From Candidatus Gastranaerophilales bacterium (lineage in GTDB: Bacteria > Cyanobacteriota > Vampirovibrionia > Gastranaerophilales > Gastranaerophilaceae), in NCBI GenBank assembly GCA_944324165.1, contig CALUVG010000020.1, positions 1 to 33,303 of the forward strand: a DNA stretch of 33,303 nt, read 5' to 3'. Shown here one piece after another: positions 7,516-15,000 of this stretch (position 1 is the first letter of the stretch; every line of letters begins with the position of its first letter). Both the position numbers and the translations under genes were made by a program. The notes beneath the pieces were generated by a model. The model worked only from the letters and a program-made list of their open reading frames with translations, did not search any database and was not told the origin of the DNA.

Positions 7516-7881
7516 ATGGCAGTACCTAAGAAAAGAACAGGACATTCCGCACAAGGACACAGAAGATCTAATTGGAAAGCAACAAAACCGGAAACTACAG
7601 TTTGCTCAAATTGTGGAGCAACAGTTTTAACTCACACAGTTTGCACAGCTTGCGGTTATTACAAAGGAAAACCGGTAAGTCTTAAAGACAGAGTTGAAGA
7701 AGTTGTAGAAGAAAAGAAACCTTCTAAAAAGACTTCTAAAAAAGCAGAAAAAGCTGAAGAAAAACCGGTTGAAACTGTTGAAGCAACTGAAACTACAACT
7801 GTAGAAGAAGTTAAAGCAGAAGAAACTGATACAGCAGAAGAAAAAGTAGAAGATACAACTTCTGAAAAAGAAGCTGAATAA
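7516..7881 (+). CDS. rpmF: Large-subunit ribosomal protein bL32 with a long charged C-terminal tail
   Basis: 121 aa, about twice the usual length of L32 (near 57-60). The first 58 residues are a standard L32: MAVPKKRTGHSAQGHRRSNW, then a zinc ribbon with Cys30, Cys33, Cys43 and Cys46. From about residue 59 to the end the protein is a low-complexity Glu/Lys/Thr/Val tail (for example KKPSKKTSKKAEKAEEKP, then mostly acidic). AAGGAAGAAG precedes the ATG at 7516. The reading frame through the tail is uninterrupted with neighbour-like codon use, so it is not an assembly joint as far as can be seen. It is followed by plsX as usual. Confidence 0.96.
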   Translation: MAVPKKRTGHSAQGHRRSNWKATKPETTVCSNCGATVLTHTVCTACGYYKGKPVSLKDRVEEVVEEKKPSKKTSKKAEKAEEKPVETVEATETTTVEEVKAEETDTAEEKVEDTTSEKEAE

Positions 7882-7890
7882 TATTTTTTT

Positions 7891-7935
7891 CCGTCATGCT
7901 GACCATAATCACATAAGAATAAGCCGGCATGACGG
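7891..7935 (+). repeat. Palindromic intergenic element, possible terminator
   Basis: Perfect 9-bp stem CCGTCATGC / GCATGACGG with a 27-base loop, between rpmF and plsX. The T run lies before the hairpin (ATTTTTTT) and only ATTTTAT follows, so it is not a clean terminator. GC content is higher than in the surroundings, and the CCGTCATGCTGA core resembles dispersed intergenic palindromes of other bacteria. Confidence 0.5.
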
Positions 7936-7972
7936 ATTTTATATAAATAAGAGTATATTTTGAGAGGGAAAT

Positions 7973-9028
7973 ATGACAAGAATAGCAATTGATGCAATGG
8001 GCGGAGACCATGCCCCACATGAGATAGTAGCAGGTGCTGTTTGGGCTGCGCAAGAATATGGGGTTGCTATAGAATTAGTCGGTAAGCAAGACCGTATAGA
8101 ACAAGAACTGGACAGAATATCTAATGAGGGATTTTATTCTGATTGCGGTAAAGCGGGAAAACAATATAAATTAAAAATTGATACCAGCAAACTTGATATA
8201 AAAATTACCCACGCATCTGAAATAATAGAAATGGGTGAGGCTCCCGGTCAGGCTATTCGTAAAAAGAAAAAGTCTTCAATTGTATTGGCGGTAGATGCAG
8301 TTGCAACAGGAAGTTCTGATGCTGTTGTTGCTGCGGGCTCTACAGGTGCAGCTATGGCATCAAGTTTGTTTGGGCTTGGACGTATTCCTGGTATTGACAG
8401 ACCGGCAATTGCAGTTACTTTGCCTACAATCAAAAAACCTATTGTTGTAATTGACGGCGGAGCAAATAGCAATTGTACTCCTGAAATGCTCTATCAATTC
8501 GCTATCATGGGGGCAACCTTCTCTAAGAATGTTTTAGGAATAGAACATCCGCGTATCGGCGTTTTGAATATCGGTGAAGAAGCAGGTAAGGGAAATGAAC
8601 TTGCTCAGGCTACCTACAAACTTTTGGAAGAACACAGCGGTAAATTAAACTTTGTCGGCAACATTGAAGGTAAAGAAATTTTCTTGAGCTTGTGTGATGT
8701 TGTAGTATGTGACGGGTTTGTCGGCAACGTAGCATTGAAAGTAACAGAGGGCACATCCTCTATGTTATTCAGAATGCTTAAACAAGAATTTAAAGCCGAT
8801 TTGATGGGCAAAATTATCGGTTTACTTGCCAAACCGTTTATGAAAAGAATTTATACAAAGATTAATTATGAAGAATTTGGCGGGGCATTATTGTTAGGCG
8901 TAAAAGGTATAACTGTAATTTCTCATGGCAGAAGTAAAGCTTATGCAATTAAAAATGCCGTAAGAGTAGCCAAAAATGCCGTAGAAACCGGCGTTAACGA
9001 AAAAATTGCTAAATTTTATGAGGAATAA
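7973..9028 (+). CDS. plsX: Phosphate acyltransferase PlsX
   Basis: 351 aa. It makes acyl-phosphate from acyl-ACP for glycerolipid synthesis, at the membrane surface. Family motifs: IAIDAMGGDHAPHEIV at the N-terminus, IEMGEAPGQAIRKKKKSS near 87, AAGSTGAAMASSLFGLGRIPG, NIGEEAGKGNE, and VCDGFVGNVALKVTEG. ATG at 7973 follows GAGAGGGAA. fabH starts 6 bp after the stop, so the two are surely co-transcribed. Length and order (rpmF-plsX-fabH) are standard. Confidence 0.97.
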   Translation: MTRIAIDAMGGDHAPHEIVAGAVWAAQEYGVAIELVGKQDRIEQELDRISNEGFYSDCGKAGKQYKLKIDTSKLDIKITHASEIIEMGEAPGQAIRKKKKSSIVLAVDAVATGSSDAVVAAGSTGAAMASSLFGLGRIPGIDRPAIAVTLPTIKKPIVVIDGGANSNCTPEMLYQFAIMGATFSKNVLGIEHPRIGVLNIGEEAGKGNELAQATYKLLEEHSGKLNFVGNIEGKEIFLSLCDVVVCDGFVGNVALKVTEGTSSMLFRMLKQEFKADLMGKIIGLLAKPFMKRIYTKINYEEFGGALLLGVKGITVISHGRSKAYAIKNAVRVAKNAVETGVNEKIAKFYEE

Positions 9029-9034
9029 TCAACA

Positions 9035-10045
9035 ATGACAAATAAAATTATACCGTTAAGAATAGCGGGTGTTGGATACAGTTTACCCGAAACAGTTATA
9101 ACAAATGATGATTTGACTAAGTTATACGAAACATCAGACGAATGGATTTATACACGTACAGGAATTAAAGAAAGACGCGTGGTTTCTGGCGAGCAAAATG
9201 CAATAGATTTGGGCTTTGAAGCTGCACAACGTGCATTAGAAAAAGCAAAAATGCAGCCTGACGACATTGATCTAATCGTTGCAGCATCATCAGCTCCTCC
9301 TGATTTGTATCCGGCAATAGCCTGCCATATTCATCAGAGATTAGGTATAAAAGAACAAATTCCGGCTTTTGATATTACGGCTGCTTGTTCAGGGTTAATT
9401 TATGGGCTTAGTATTGCACGTGCTTACATTGGCACAGGCATGTACAAAAATATTTTGATTGTTGCAACTGACAATAATTCAAGACTTGTTGACTGGACAG
9501 ATAGAGGAACATCAATTCTATTTGGCGACGGTGCCGGAGCAGTGGTCGTTACTCAAGCTGAAGACGGCATTGACGATGTTATTGCTATAGATATTAAAGC
9601 GGATGGTAATTATGGCAATCTGATAGAACTTTCTTTTGACGGAAAAAACTGCCCGCTTGTTGAACAGTATGAAGAAAAACCTAAAGGTATAAGAATGAAT
9701 GGTCGCGGTGTTTATACATTTGTTGCCAAAATTTTGCCGCACTATGTAGAAAATTTGATTACAAATGCCGGTTTGAAACCTGAAGACATTGATTATTTAA
9801 TCCCGCATCAGGCAAATATCAGAATTATTCAGGCAGTACAGGAGAGATTAGGATATCCTGATGAAAAAGTCGTGACAAATATTAAATACTACGGAAATAC
9901 ATCTGCTGCATCAATTCCTATAGCGTTAGCTGAAAGCGTTGAAAAAGGCAATGTAAAACTTGGAACAACAGCAGTGCTTTGCGGCTTTGGTGCAGGCATG
10001 ACCTGGGGCGGCGCAATCGTCAGACTACGTGAAGGTATTTGCTAA
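9035..10045 (+). CDS. fabH: 3-oxoacyl-ACP synthase III (KAS III)
   Basis: 336 aa. It condenses acetyl-CoA with malonyl-ACP to start fatty-acid synthesis. Catalytic Cys118 in DITAACSGL, His258 in LIPHQANIRII and Asn288 in KYYGNTSAASI are all present; the DEWIYTRTGIKERR region and C-terminal GFGAGMTWGGAIVR are intact. ATG at 9035, with AGGA about 12 nt upstream inside the end of plsX. The fatty-acid order is interrupted after this gene by a HEPN/MNT cassette; fabD follows further on. Confidence 0.97.
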   Translation: MTNKIIPLRIAGVGYSLPETVITNDDLTKLYETSDEWIYTRTGIKERRVVSGEQNAIDLGFEAAQRALEKAKMQPDDIDLIVAASSAPPDLYPAIACHIHQRLGIKEQIPAFDITAACSGLIYGLSIARAYIGTGMYKNILIVATDNNSRLVDWTDRGTSILFGDGAGAVVVTQAEDGIDDVIAIDIKADGNYGNLIELSFDGKNCPLVEQYEEKPKGIRMNGRGVYTFVAKILPHYVENLITNAGLKPEDIDYLIPHQANIRIIQAVQERLGYPDEKVVTNIKYYGNTSAASIPIALAESVEKGNVKLGTTAVLCGFGAGMTWGGAIVRLREGIC

Positions 10046-10061
10046 AAACATTTTGTGTTAA

Positions 10062-10477
10062 ATGAGAGAAGAAACTTTTAATATATTAGCCTTTGAAAAT
10101 GCTGTAACACGTCTTAAGGCAGTACTTGTCAGGTATGCAAAAGATAATAAGGATGAATGTATCCGTGATGCTGTAGTACATCGTTTTGAGTTTACTTATT
10201 TATTGCATTAAAAACTTTAAGGAAATATTTTATTGAGCAGGCTTTTATAGTTGAAGAAATTAACAATATGACATTTAATACCATGATAAGAACTGCCAAC
10301 CAGCTCGATTTACTCAAATCAAATCTTGAAAAGTGGACAGGATTTAGAGAAATGAGAAATTTAACCTCTCACACATATGATGAAGAAGTTGCAGAAAAAG
10401 TTGTACGCGTAGTTCCTGATTTTTATGAGGAAGTTAGTTTTCTTCTGCAGAAATTAAAGGACAATCAAAATGTCTAA
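10062..10477 (+). pseudogene. Frameshifted HEPN-domain protein (HI0074-type nucleotidyltransferase partner)
   Basis: Two frames together make one HI0074-like protein of about 138 aa. The first frame runs from ATG 10062 to a TAA at 10209-10211 and ends RDAVVHRFEFTYLLH; the second, readable from about 10202, begins IALKTLRKYFIEQAF and continues to 10477. The family expects FTYELAWKTLKKY across the junction, so one base appears to be missing near 10199-10202. The HEPN motif R-x4-H (RNLTSH) survives in the second part. No slippery heptamer is seen at the break, so programmed frameshifting is unlikely; a recent mutation or a sequencing error would fit. It overlaps the MNT gene by 8 bases, the usual coupling of this pair. 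Confidence 0.85.
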
Positions 10478-10763
10478 CCTTGAGCTTGCAGATAAATATG
10501 TTGATTTTATAAAAAAGACTATTTTTAGTGTTCTGCCGGATGTAGAAATTTACATATACGGTTCAAGGGTTCAAGGTAAAGCGCGCGAGTATTCGGATGT
10601 GGATATTGCGTTGAAAGGCAATATTGTATTTAATGATTTACTGAAGGTAAAGGCGTTATTTGAGGACTCAACTTTTCCCTACAAAGTTGATGTAGTTGAT
10701 TTGAATACGTTGCCTGAAAAGTTTTTAAATATCATAGAAAAAGATTTGTACAAAATAGCATAA
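10470..10763 (+). CDS. MNT-type minimal nucleotidyltransferase (MntA-like antitoxin)
   Basis: 97 aa. Nucleotidyltransferase signature GSRVQGKAREYSDVDI (GS-x10-DxD) at residues 31-46 and a third acidic strand YKVDVVDL near 72-79. In HEPN/MNT pairs (type VII toxin-antitoxin, and the HI0073/HI0074 pair) this protein AMPylates or binds the HEPN RNase partner. Here the partner just upstream is frameshifted. ATG 10470 overlaps the end of the partner; AAGGAC lies upstream. The pair sits between fabH and fabD, where most relatives have no insertion. Confidence 0.9.
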   Translation: MSNLELADKYVDFIKKTIFSVLPDVEIYIYGSRVQGKAREYSDVDIALKGNIVFNDLLKVKALFEDSTFPYKVDVVDLNTLPEKFLNIIEKDLYKIA

Positions 10764-10884
10764 ATCCGATATATGTAACGAAATGTAAATATGAATTTAC
10801 AAATACCTGAAAAACCAGTAATACTTTTATCCTGTTTGCGGTATAATCAATTCAGAAACGGTTAAAGAATTGAGGGATATGGAT

Positions 10885-11832
10885 ATGAGTAAGAAAATAG
10901 CTTTTTTATTTCCCGGTCAAGGCTCACAGGCTGTCGGTATGGGAAAAGATTTATATGAAAGTTTTGACGCGGCAAAAAATGTTTTTGATACAGCTGACAA
11001 GACTTTAGACAAAAGTATTACGAAATTGTGCTTTGAAGGACCTGATGAGGATTTGAAACAAACAGTTAATACTCAACCATGTATAGTTACGATGTCTATA
11101 GCTGCACTGGAAAGTTTGAAATCTCAGTTAGATATAAATGCTGATTACGTGGCAGGTCATTCTCTCGGTGAATATTGCGCTATGTACGCGGCTGGTGTTA
11201 TGTCATTAGAAACCACTTTAAAAGCAATACAAAAACGTGCAGATTTAATGGGACAGACAAAAGGCGGAGCAATGGCTGCAGTTTTGAATGCGTCAGAAGA
11301 AGCTTTGACAGCAAGCTTAAAAGATGCATCAGAAGCGGGCTATGTAGATGTCGCAAATTATAATTCACCGGCTCAGGTTGTTATCACAGGTGATGAAAAA
11401 GCTGTGGCAAAAGCAGGAGAATTACTTCTGGCGAAAGGCGCAAGAAGAGTTGTTCCACTTGCTGTATCAGGGGCTTTCCATTCTAAATTTATGGAGAATG
11501 CAGGTCATGAATTTGAAAGTTTTGTTGCAGGATTTGAGTTGAACGATGCAAAAATTCCTGTTGTAACAAATGTTGACGCACAGCCGACAACTTCTGCATC
11601 AGATTTTAGAGTGAAAATGCCAAAACAGATTTATTCATCAGTACATTGGACGCAAACTATTGAAAAAATGGCTGCTGACGGGGTAGAAATTTTTGTAGAA
11701 ATAGGTCCTGGTAAAGTTCTTGCCGGTCTGAACAAAAAAATCGTACCGGAGGCAAAGGTATATAATGTGTTTGATAAAGCATCATTAGAGACTGTTGTAG
11801 ATGCACTAAAAGCTGAAATGGCTATCGCCTAA
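10885..11832 (+). CDS. fabD: Malonyl-CoA:ACP transacylase
   Basis: 315 aa. It loads malonyl onto acyl carrier protein for fatty-acid elongation. Motifs: LFPGQGSQAVGMG at 8-20, catalytic Ser93 in GHSLGEYCA, Arg118, and His199 in GAFHSKFM. Start set at ATG 10885 because TGAGGG (10871-10876) lies 8 nt upstream; the earlier in-frame TTG (10870) and ATG (10879) overlap or crowd that site. A TATAAT at 10842-10847 in the 120-bp gap suggests that fabD also has its own promoter, though no clear -35 is seen. It ends with a strong terminator, closing the fatty-acid cluster. Confidence 0.96.
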   Translation: MSKKIAFLFPGQGSQAVGMGKDLYESFDAAKNVFDTADKTLDKSITKLCFEGPDEDLKQTVNTQPCIVTMSIAALESLKSQLDINADYVAGHSLGEYCAMYAAGVMSLETTLKAIQKRADLMGQTKGGAMAAVLNASEEALTASLKDASEAGYVDVANYNSPAQVVITGDEKAVAKAGELLLAKGARRVVPLAVSGAFHSKFMENAGHEFESFVAGFELNDAKIPVVTNVDAQPTTSASDFRVKMPKQIYSSVHWTQTIEKMAADGVEIFVEIGPGKVLAGLNKKIVPEAKVYNVFDKASLETVVDALKAEMAIA

Positions 11833-11860
11833 ACTCTCAAATAATCATTATAATATATGC

Positions 11861-11895
11861 AAAAAACTCAAGTATTTCATCGACTTGAGTTTTTT
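11861..11895 (+). terminator. Terminator after fabD
   Basis: Perfect 13-bp stem AAAAAACTCAAGT with its complement ending in TTTTTT, 9-base loop. It ends the DUF177-to-fabD cluster. Confidence 0.9.
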
Positions 11896-11961
11896 GATAT
11901 TGATAATAAGCCAAGGAAATTATATATAATATTCACAATAAAATTGCAGGTAAAATTAAGC

Positions 11962-12138
11962 CTATGCGCTGCGTCTCATTAAATCCGAAAGTTTTATTTC
12001 TTTCTGGTGTTTTACAACTTTTTTTGTGTTTTCTCTTTTTTGTATATCATCTTTTTTAAATTGGGATAAACCAATTTTCATTTTGTCATTGTTTTTGCCT
12101 AAAAAAATGCCCTGAAAAAAAGATACGAGTTCTTGCAT
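11962..12138 (-). CDS. Small basic protein of unknown function
   Basis: 58 aa from ATG at 12138, preceded by the strong ribosome binding site GGAGGG 6 nt upstream; the frame extends to a TTG at 12150, but that lies on the Shine-Dalgarno itself. The N-terminus is hydrophobic (ELVSFFQGIFLG), the rest is very Lys-rich, and the end is LSDLMRRSA. No family recognised. It could be a membrane-associated or nucleic-acid-binding peptide. It is transcribed alone, divergent from the HEAT-like gene and converging on fabD. Confidence 0.6.
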   Translation of the reverse strand: MQELVSFFQGIFLGKNNDKMKIGLSQFKKDDIQKRENTKKVVKHQKEIKLSDLMRRSA

Positions 12139-12263
12139 TGTGCCCTCCAATTTTATTGTAACAGGTTAATTTTCTTTTATATCATTTATTAAAACGATTT
12201 TCCGTCACAATTACATTATACTTTATGTTATATTGTTTATACAGGCTGTTAAAGGAATAAAAT

Positions 12264-12974
12264 TTGAACACTTCTTATTATAAAACTTTAGATGAAAATT
12301 TCAACAAAGCATTAGAGCTTTATCAAAATGATTACAGTCATGAAGAACTGATAAATTTTTTAAAGTGCGGTAATATTGTTCAACGCCAAATTGCAGCACT
12401 TAGACTGGATACTATTATCTCGGAAGATGACGCTGATGTACTTATGGATAATCTGGTAGGTCAGGACGGAAAAATCAGGGAGGCAGTTTCATTTAGACTA
12501 AAAGAATTCTTACAAAATCCATGTATTCATAAACTGTTTTTGAAAGAAAAGAATTATGATACATTTCTTGCCGCAATAATTGATATCAATGGTAATATAT
12601 GTAGAAATACTATCTCTGCCATTTCTAATTTGAGAAAATATCAGGAATTCACAACTTATTTTTGTGACAGGTTAACACGATTAACTAAAACTCTTATTAA
12701 TAAGGTCAATTCATTTGATTTTCAGGACGGCAAATATAAGGTTAATAAAGAAGTTTTTAAACTATACTGGTGTCTGGAAACAATTTATGTATTTACAGAT
12801 TGCATTAAATCGGATATTTTAAAAGAAATATTACTTCAGACAAAGAATATAGGAGATTATACAATAAGAGAAAAAACAGCTAAAATTCTTGGTAAAATAG
12901 TCTGTGATGAGGAGCTTTTACAGGCAAAGAAAGCACTCAAAGATGATCCTAACTATTATGTACGGCGTTTTTAA
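12264..12974 (+). CDS. HEAT-like helical repeat protein
   Basis: 236 aa from TTG at 12264, chosen because AAAGGA (12251-12256) lies 7 nt upstream and no other start fits. Helical repeats of HEAT type are visible: RQIAALRLDTIISEDDADVLMDNL followed by GKIREAVSFRLKEFL near residues 41-84, and a last repeat IREKTAKILGKIVCDEELLQAKKAL-DPNYYVRR at about 197-235. The middle is less regular. Such repeats usually serve protein-protein contacts; no catalytic motif is seen. It may be the first gene of a small operon with the RHH gene 123 bp downstream. Confidence 0.8.
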   Translation: MNTSYYKTLDENFNKALELYQNDYSHEELINFLKCGNIVQRQIAALRLDTIISEDDADVLMDNLVGQDGKIREAVSFRLKEFLQNPCIHKLFLKEKNYDTFLAAIIDINGNICRNTISAISNLRKYQEFTTYFCDRLTRLTKTLINKVNSFDFQDGKYKVNKEVFKLYWCLETIYVFTDCIKSDILKEILLQTKNIGDYTIREKTAKILGKIVCDEELLQAKKALKDDPNYYVRRF

Positions 12975-13097
12975 TATATAAAGTTTTGTTAAGCAATTTA
13001 TAAAAATTATATACACTTTACGCAATTTTTAGGCATAAAATTACTTTATATAAGTACAGAGGAAAAGTTATCAGGGAAAAATTAAAGGAGTAAAACA

Positions 13098-13286
13098 ATG
13101 GCAAGAGTTCTTATTTCAATGCCTGAAAGATTTCTAAACGAAATTGATGAACTGGCCGGGAATGAAAATCGTACACGTTCTGAACTTATTAGAGAAGCAC
13201 TAAGAACATATATGTACAGAAACCAGGTAAGGAATTCACAAAAGGCACTAAAAAATGCAGAAATACTGGAAAATCTACTAGGCTAA
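13098..13286 (+). CDS. Ribbon-helix-helix (CopG-type) DNA-binding protein
   Basis: 62 aa. RVLISMPERFLNEIDELA followed by TRSELIREALRTYM is a textbook RHH fold: a beta strand at 2-8, then helix-turn-helix, with DNA contacts from strand residues. A basic C-terminal extension of about 20 residues follows. AAAGGAG sits 7 nt before ATG 13098. RHH proteins are often antitoxins or autoregulators; the next gene, 56 bp downstream, encodes a 53-aa protein that could be its partner. A shared TCAGGGAAAA element precedes both genes. Confidence 0.88.
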   Translation: MARVLISMPERFLNEIDELAGNENRTRSELIREALRTYMYRNQVRNSQKALKNAEILENLLG

Positions 13287-13342
13287 ACCAAACATTCAGG
13301 GAAAATTACAGATTATATGGGGAAAAAGAAACGGAGAAAATT

Positions 13343-13504
13343 ATGAAAAATGATTATTTAATATCTTCAATTGATGAATATTTCGCAATTTTAGATAAAG
13401 AAAACCAAAAACGCGCCAAACTTGTAGCAAAATCACTTGTTAAATACTTGAAAAATTCAAAAATAGAATCTAAATATGACGCATTAAAAACTGCAGTGAA
13501 ATAA
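13343..13504 (+). CDS. 53-aa protein next to the RHH gene, unknown function
   Basis: ATG 13343 to TAA 13504. A GGAG ribosome binding site lies at 13333-13336. The peptide is helical and basic (MKNDYLISSIDEYF ... KRAKLVAKSLVKYLKNSKI ... YDALKTAVK), with no membrane segment or recognised motif. Spacing and direction fit co-transcription with the RHH gene. It could be a partner in a small regulatory or toxin-antitoxin-like pair, but it does not resemble a toxin family I know. The complementary strand is open over the same bases (13354-13611) but lacks a ribosome binding site and reads through the downstream hairpin. Confidence 0.6.
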   Translation: MKNDYLISSIDEYFAILDKENQKRAKLVAKSLVKYLKNSKIESKYDALKTAVK

Positions 13505-13560
13505 GAACTAAGAATTTTAAAAAAACGGGTACAAAATTTGGGGGAAAAATCAAATATTTG

Positions 13561-13584
13561 AAGGCTTACTGTTAAGTAAGCCTT
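13561..13584 (+). terminator. Hairpin after the RHH operon
   Basis: Perfect 10-bp stem AAGGCTTACT / AGTAAGCCTT with loop GTTA. Only TTGTGG follows, so the T tract is poor; it may be a weak terminator or an mRNA-end stem. Confidence 0.6.
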
Positions 13585-13634
13585 TGTGGTATTAATAGCA
13601 AAAATTTTCATTTACAGAATTTTAATAGTTTGCA

Positions 13635-14954
13635 ATGAGAATATCCCCTATAAATTATTATAATAATCTTAAGCAAAACACTTCTAAAGCAGACGCAAAA
13701 TCGTCATTTAATTATTATGCATCATGTACAACGACGCCAAAGAGTATTGCTTTTTCCGGTGGATTAGATTATTTCATAAATAAGTTGAGTAAAAATCCAC
13801 TAAAACATTTCAAGAATTTTTCTATTCAGGAATATAATAATTTATCATCTTCTGCAATGTGCCGGCTGCGTAAGGAATATCAAAAACTTCAATACACAGA
13901 TCCTTATTTATACACAACAATGGCAGATGTACATAACTTTGCTGCGACTGCAATGCAAGTTGTATTTGACAGCCGCTTTGGCAAGAACAATTATGTTGTA
14001 ATCCCAATAGGACGCTCTCTTTCAAGTATCGGTAAAGTATTGGGCTACAGAATTGGCGAAAATAATGTCATTAACATTCCGATGAGTGATGCAAAACGAT
14101 TTAGTTCTTCGCTTTACTCAAGACAATATAAGGAATGTATACAAAACATAAAATCCGGAGAAAAGCTTGATGATTTACTGAAGTATTTAAATACTCATAA
14201 TTTAAGCCGTAAGGATATAGAGACAGGCGGAAAAAATTATATCCTGACAGATTATTGTGTTTCCGGATTATCACTTGAGGGCGCAGAACAACTTTTAAAA
14301 TCAGAATTAGTCTGGGGAAACAAAAAGAATAATATATATTCTGTGGATTTTATAAAATTATTAGATAATATAACCTATGACCAAAACTCATTACCAAATC
14401 CATTACAAATCTATACGAATATTAATAGAAAAATTAAAAATACACTTTACGAAAGCGAATATAAACAATTTTCATTTGTAGGAACTGCTAATTATTTTTC
14501 TTCTATGTTAGCAGCATCTCCTGAAAGAATAATACCGTTTGCAGATAAAGCCACAAAACTTGCATGGTTTCATCTGCTTGACACGGAAATGCAATATAAA
14601 GGTGTTAACAAATATTCTATACAACTTTCTGAGAAAAAACCTCTTTGTGAATTATCAGGTCAAAAAGTTGAACCGTGGAATGATATTCTTTCACAGTATG
14701 AGTACGATTTAAGAAATGATTTAATGGAAGTTAATAAAACAATAATGAAATTTGAAGAGATTAATTTCAATGATATATCGCCCCGGACAGAAAAACAGTA
14801 CCGTAAAAATAGGCTAAACCTTTATTCTATTTACAATACACTTGCTGAGTTGTACAGGCAAAACTCCAATACTTCAAAGATATCCAATTATTATTTGTTC
14901 AGGCAAAAAACAATTGATGAACTGAAAAAAATAAATGAATATTTAGAAAAATAG
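13635..14954 (+). CDS. Unknown protein with phosphoribosyltransferase-like motifs and N-terminal PI...FSGG tag
   Basis: 439 aa. No named family recognised. The N-terminus is MRISPINYYN ... KSIAFSGG (residues 1-43), the same style as the 91-aa protein at 29093. Residues about 119-215 have the look of a type I phosphoribosyltransferase core: a strand-loop VVIPIGRSLSSIG (121-133) where a PPi loop would lie, and YILTDYCVSGLSLEGA (202-217) that resembles the PRPP-binding loop D-x3-TG-x-T, with D206, SG and S213 in place. The C-terminal 200 residues are helical and unknown. There is no Shine-Dalgarno; TAATAG lies 6 nt before the ATG, a weak match to the leaderless pattern. PRTase-like activity is a remote inference. 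Confidence 0.75.
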   Translation: MRISPINYYNNLKQNTSKADAKSSFNYYASCTTTPKSIAFSGGLDYFINKLSKNPLKHFKNFSIQEYNNLSSSAMCRLRKEYQKLQYTDPYLYTTMADVHNFAATAMQVVFDSRFGKNNYVVIPIGRSLSSIGKVLGYRIGENNVINIPMSDAKRFSSSLYSRQYKECIQNIKSGEKLDDLLKYLNTHNLSRKDIETGGKNYILTDYCVSGLSLEGAEQLLKSELVWGNKKNNIYSVDFIKLLDNITYDQNSLPNPLQIYTNINRKIKNTLYESEYKQFSFVGTANYFSSMLAASPERIIPFADKATKLAWFHLLDTEMQYKGVNKYSIQLSEKKPLCELSGQKVEPWNDILSQYEYDLRNDLMEVNKTIMKFEEINFNDISPRTEKQYRKNRLNLYSIYNTLAELYRQNSNTSKISNYYLFRQKTIDELKKINEYLEK

Positions 14955-15000
14955 AAAAAACAAAATGGAGATATGCGTGGTAATTCTTTAGATAAAGTTT

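Noticed and set aside
10199-10211. Programmed -1 frameshift in the HEPN gene
   Set aside because: No slippery heptamer or downstream structure is seen at the break; deletion or sequencing error is simpler.
11175-11542. Two short plus-strand frames inside fabD
   Set aside because: They lie fully within fabD in other frames and show no protein-like features.
13354-13611. 85-aa minus-strand frame opposite the 53-aa gene
   Set aside because: It has no ribosome binding site, crosses the hairpin at 13561-13584 and has biased Phe/Ser content typical of a shadow.
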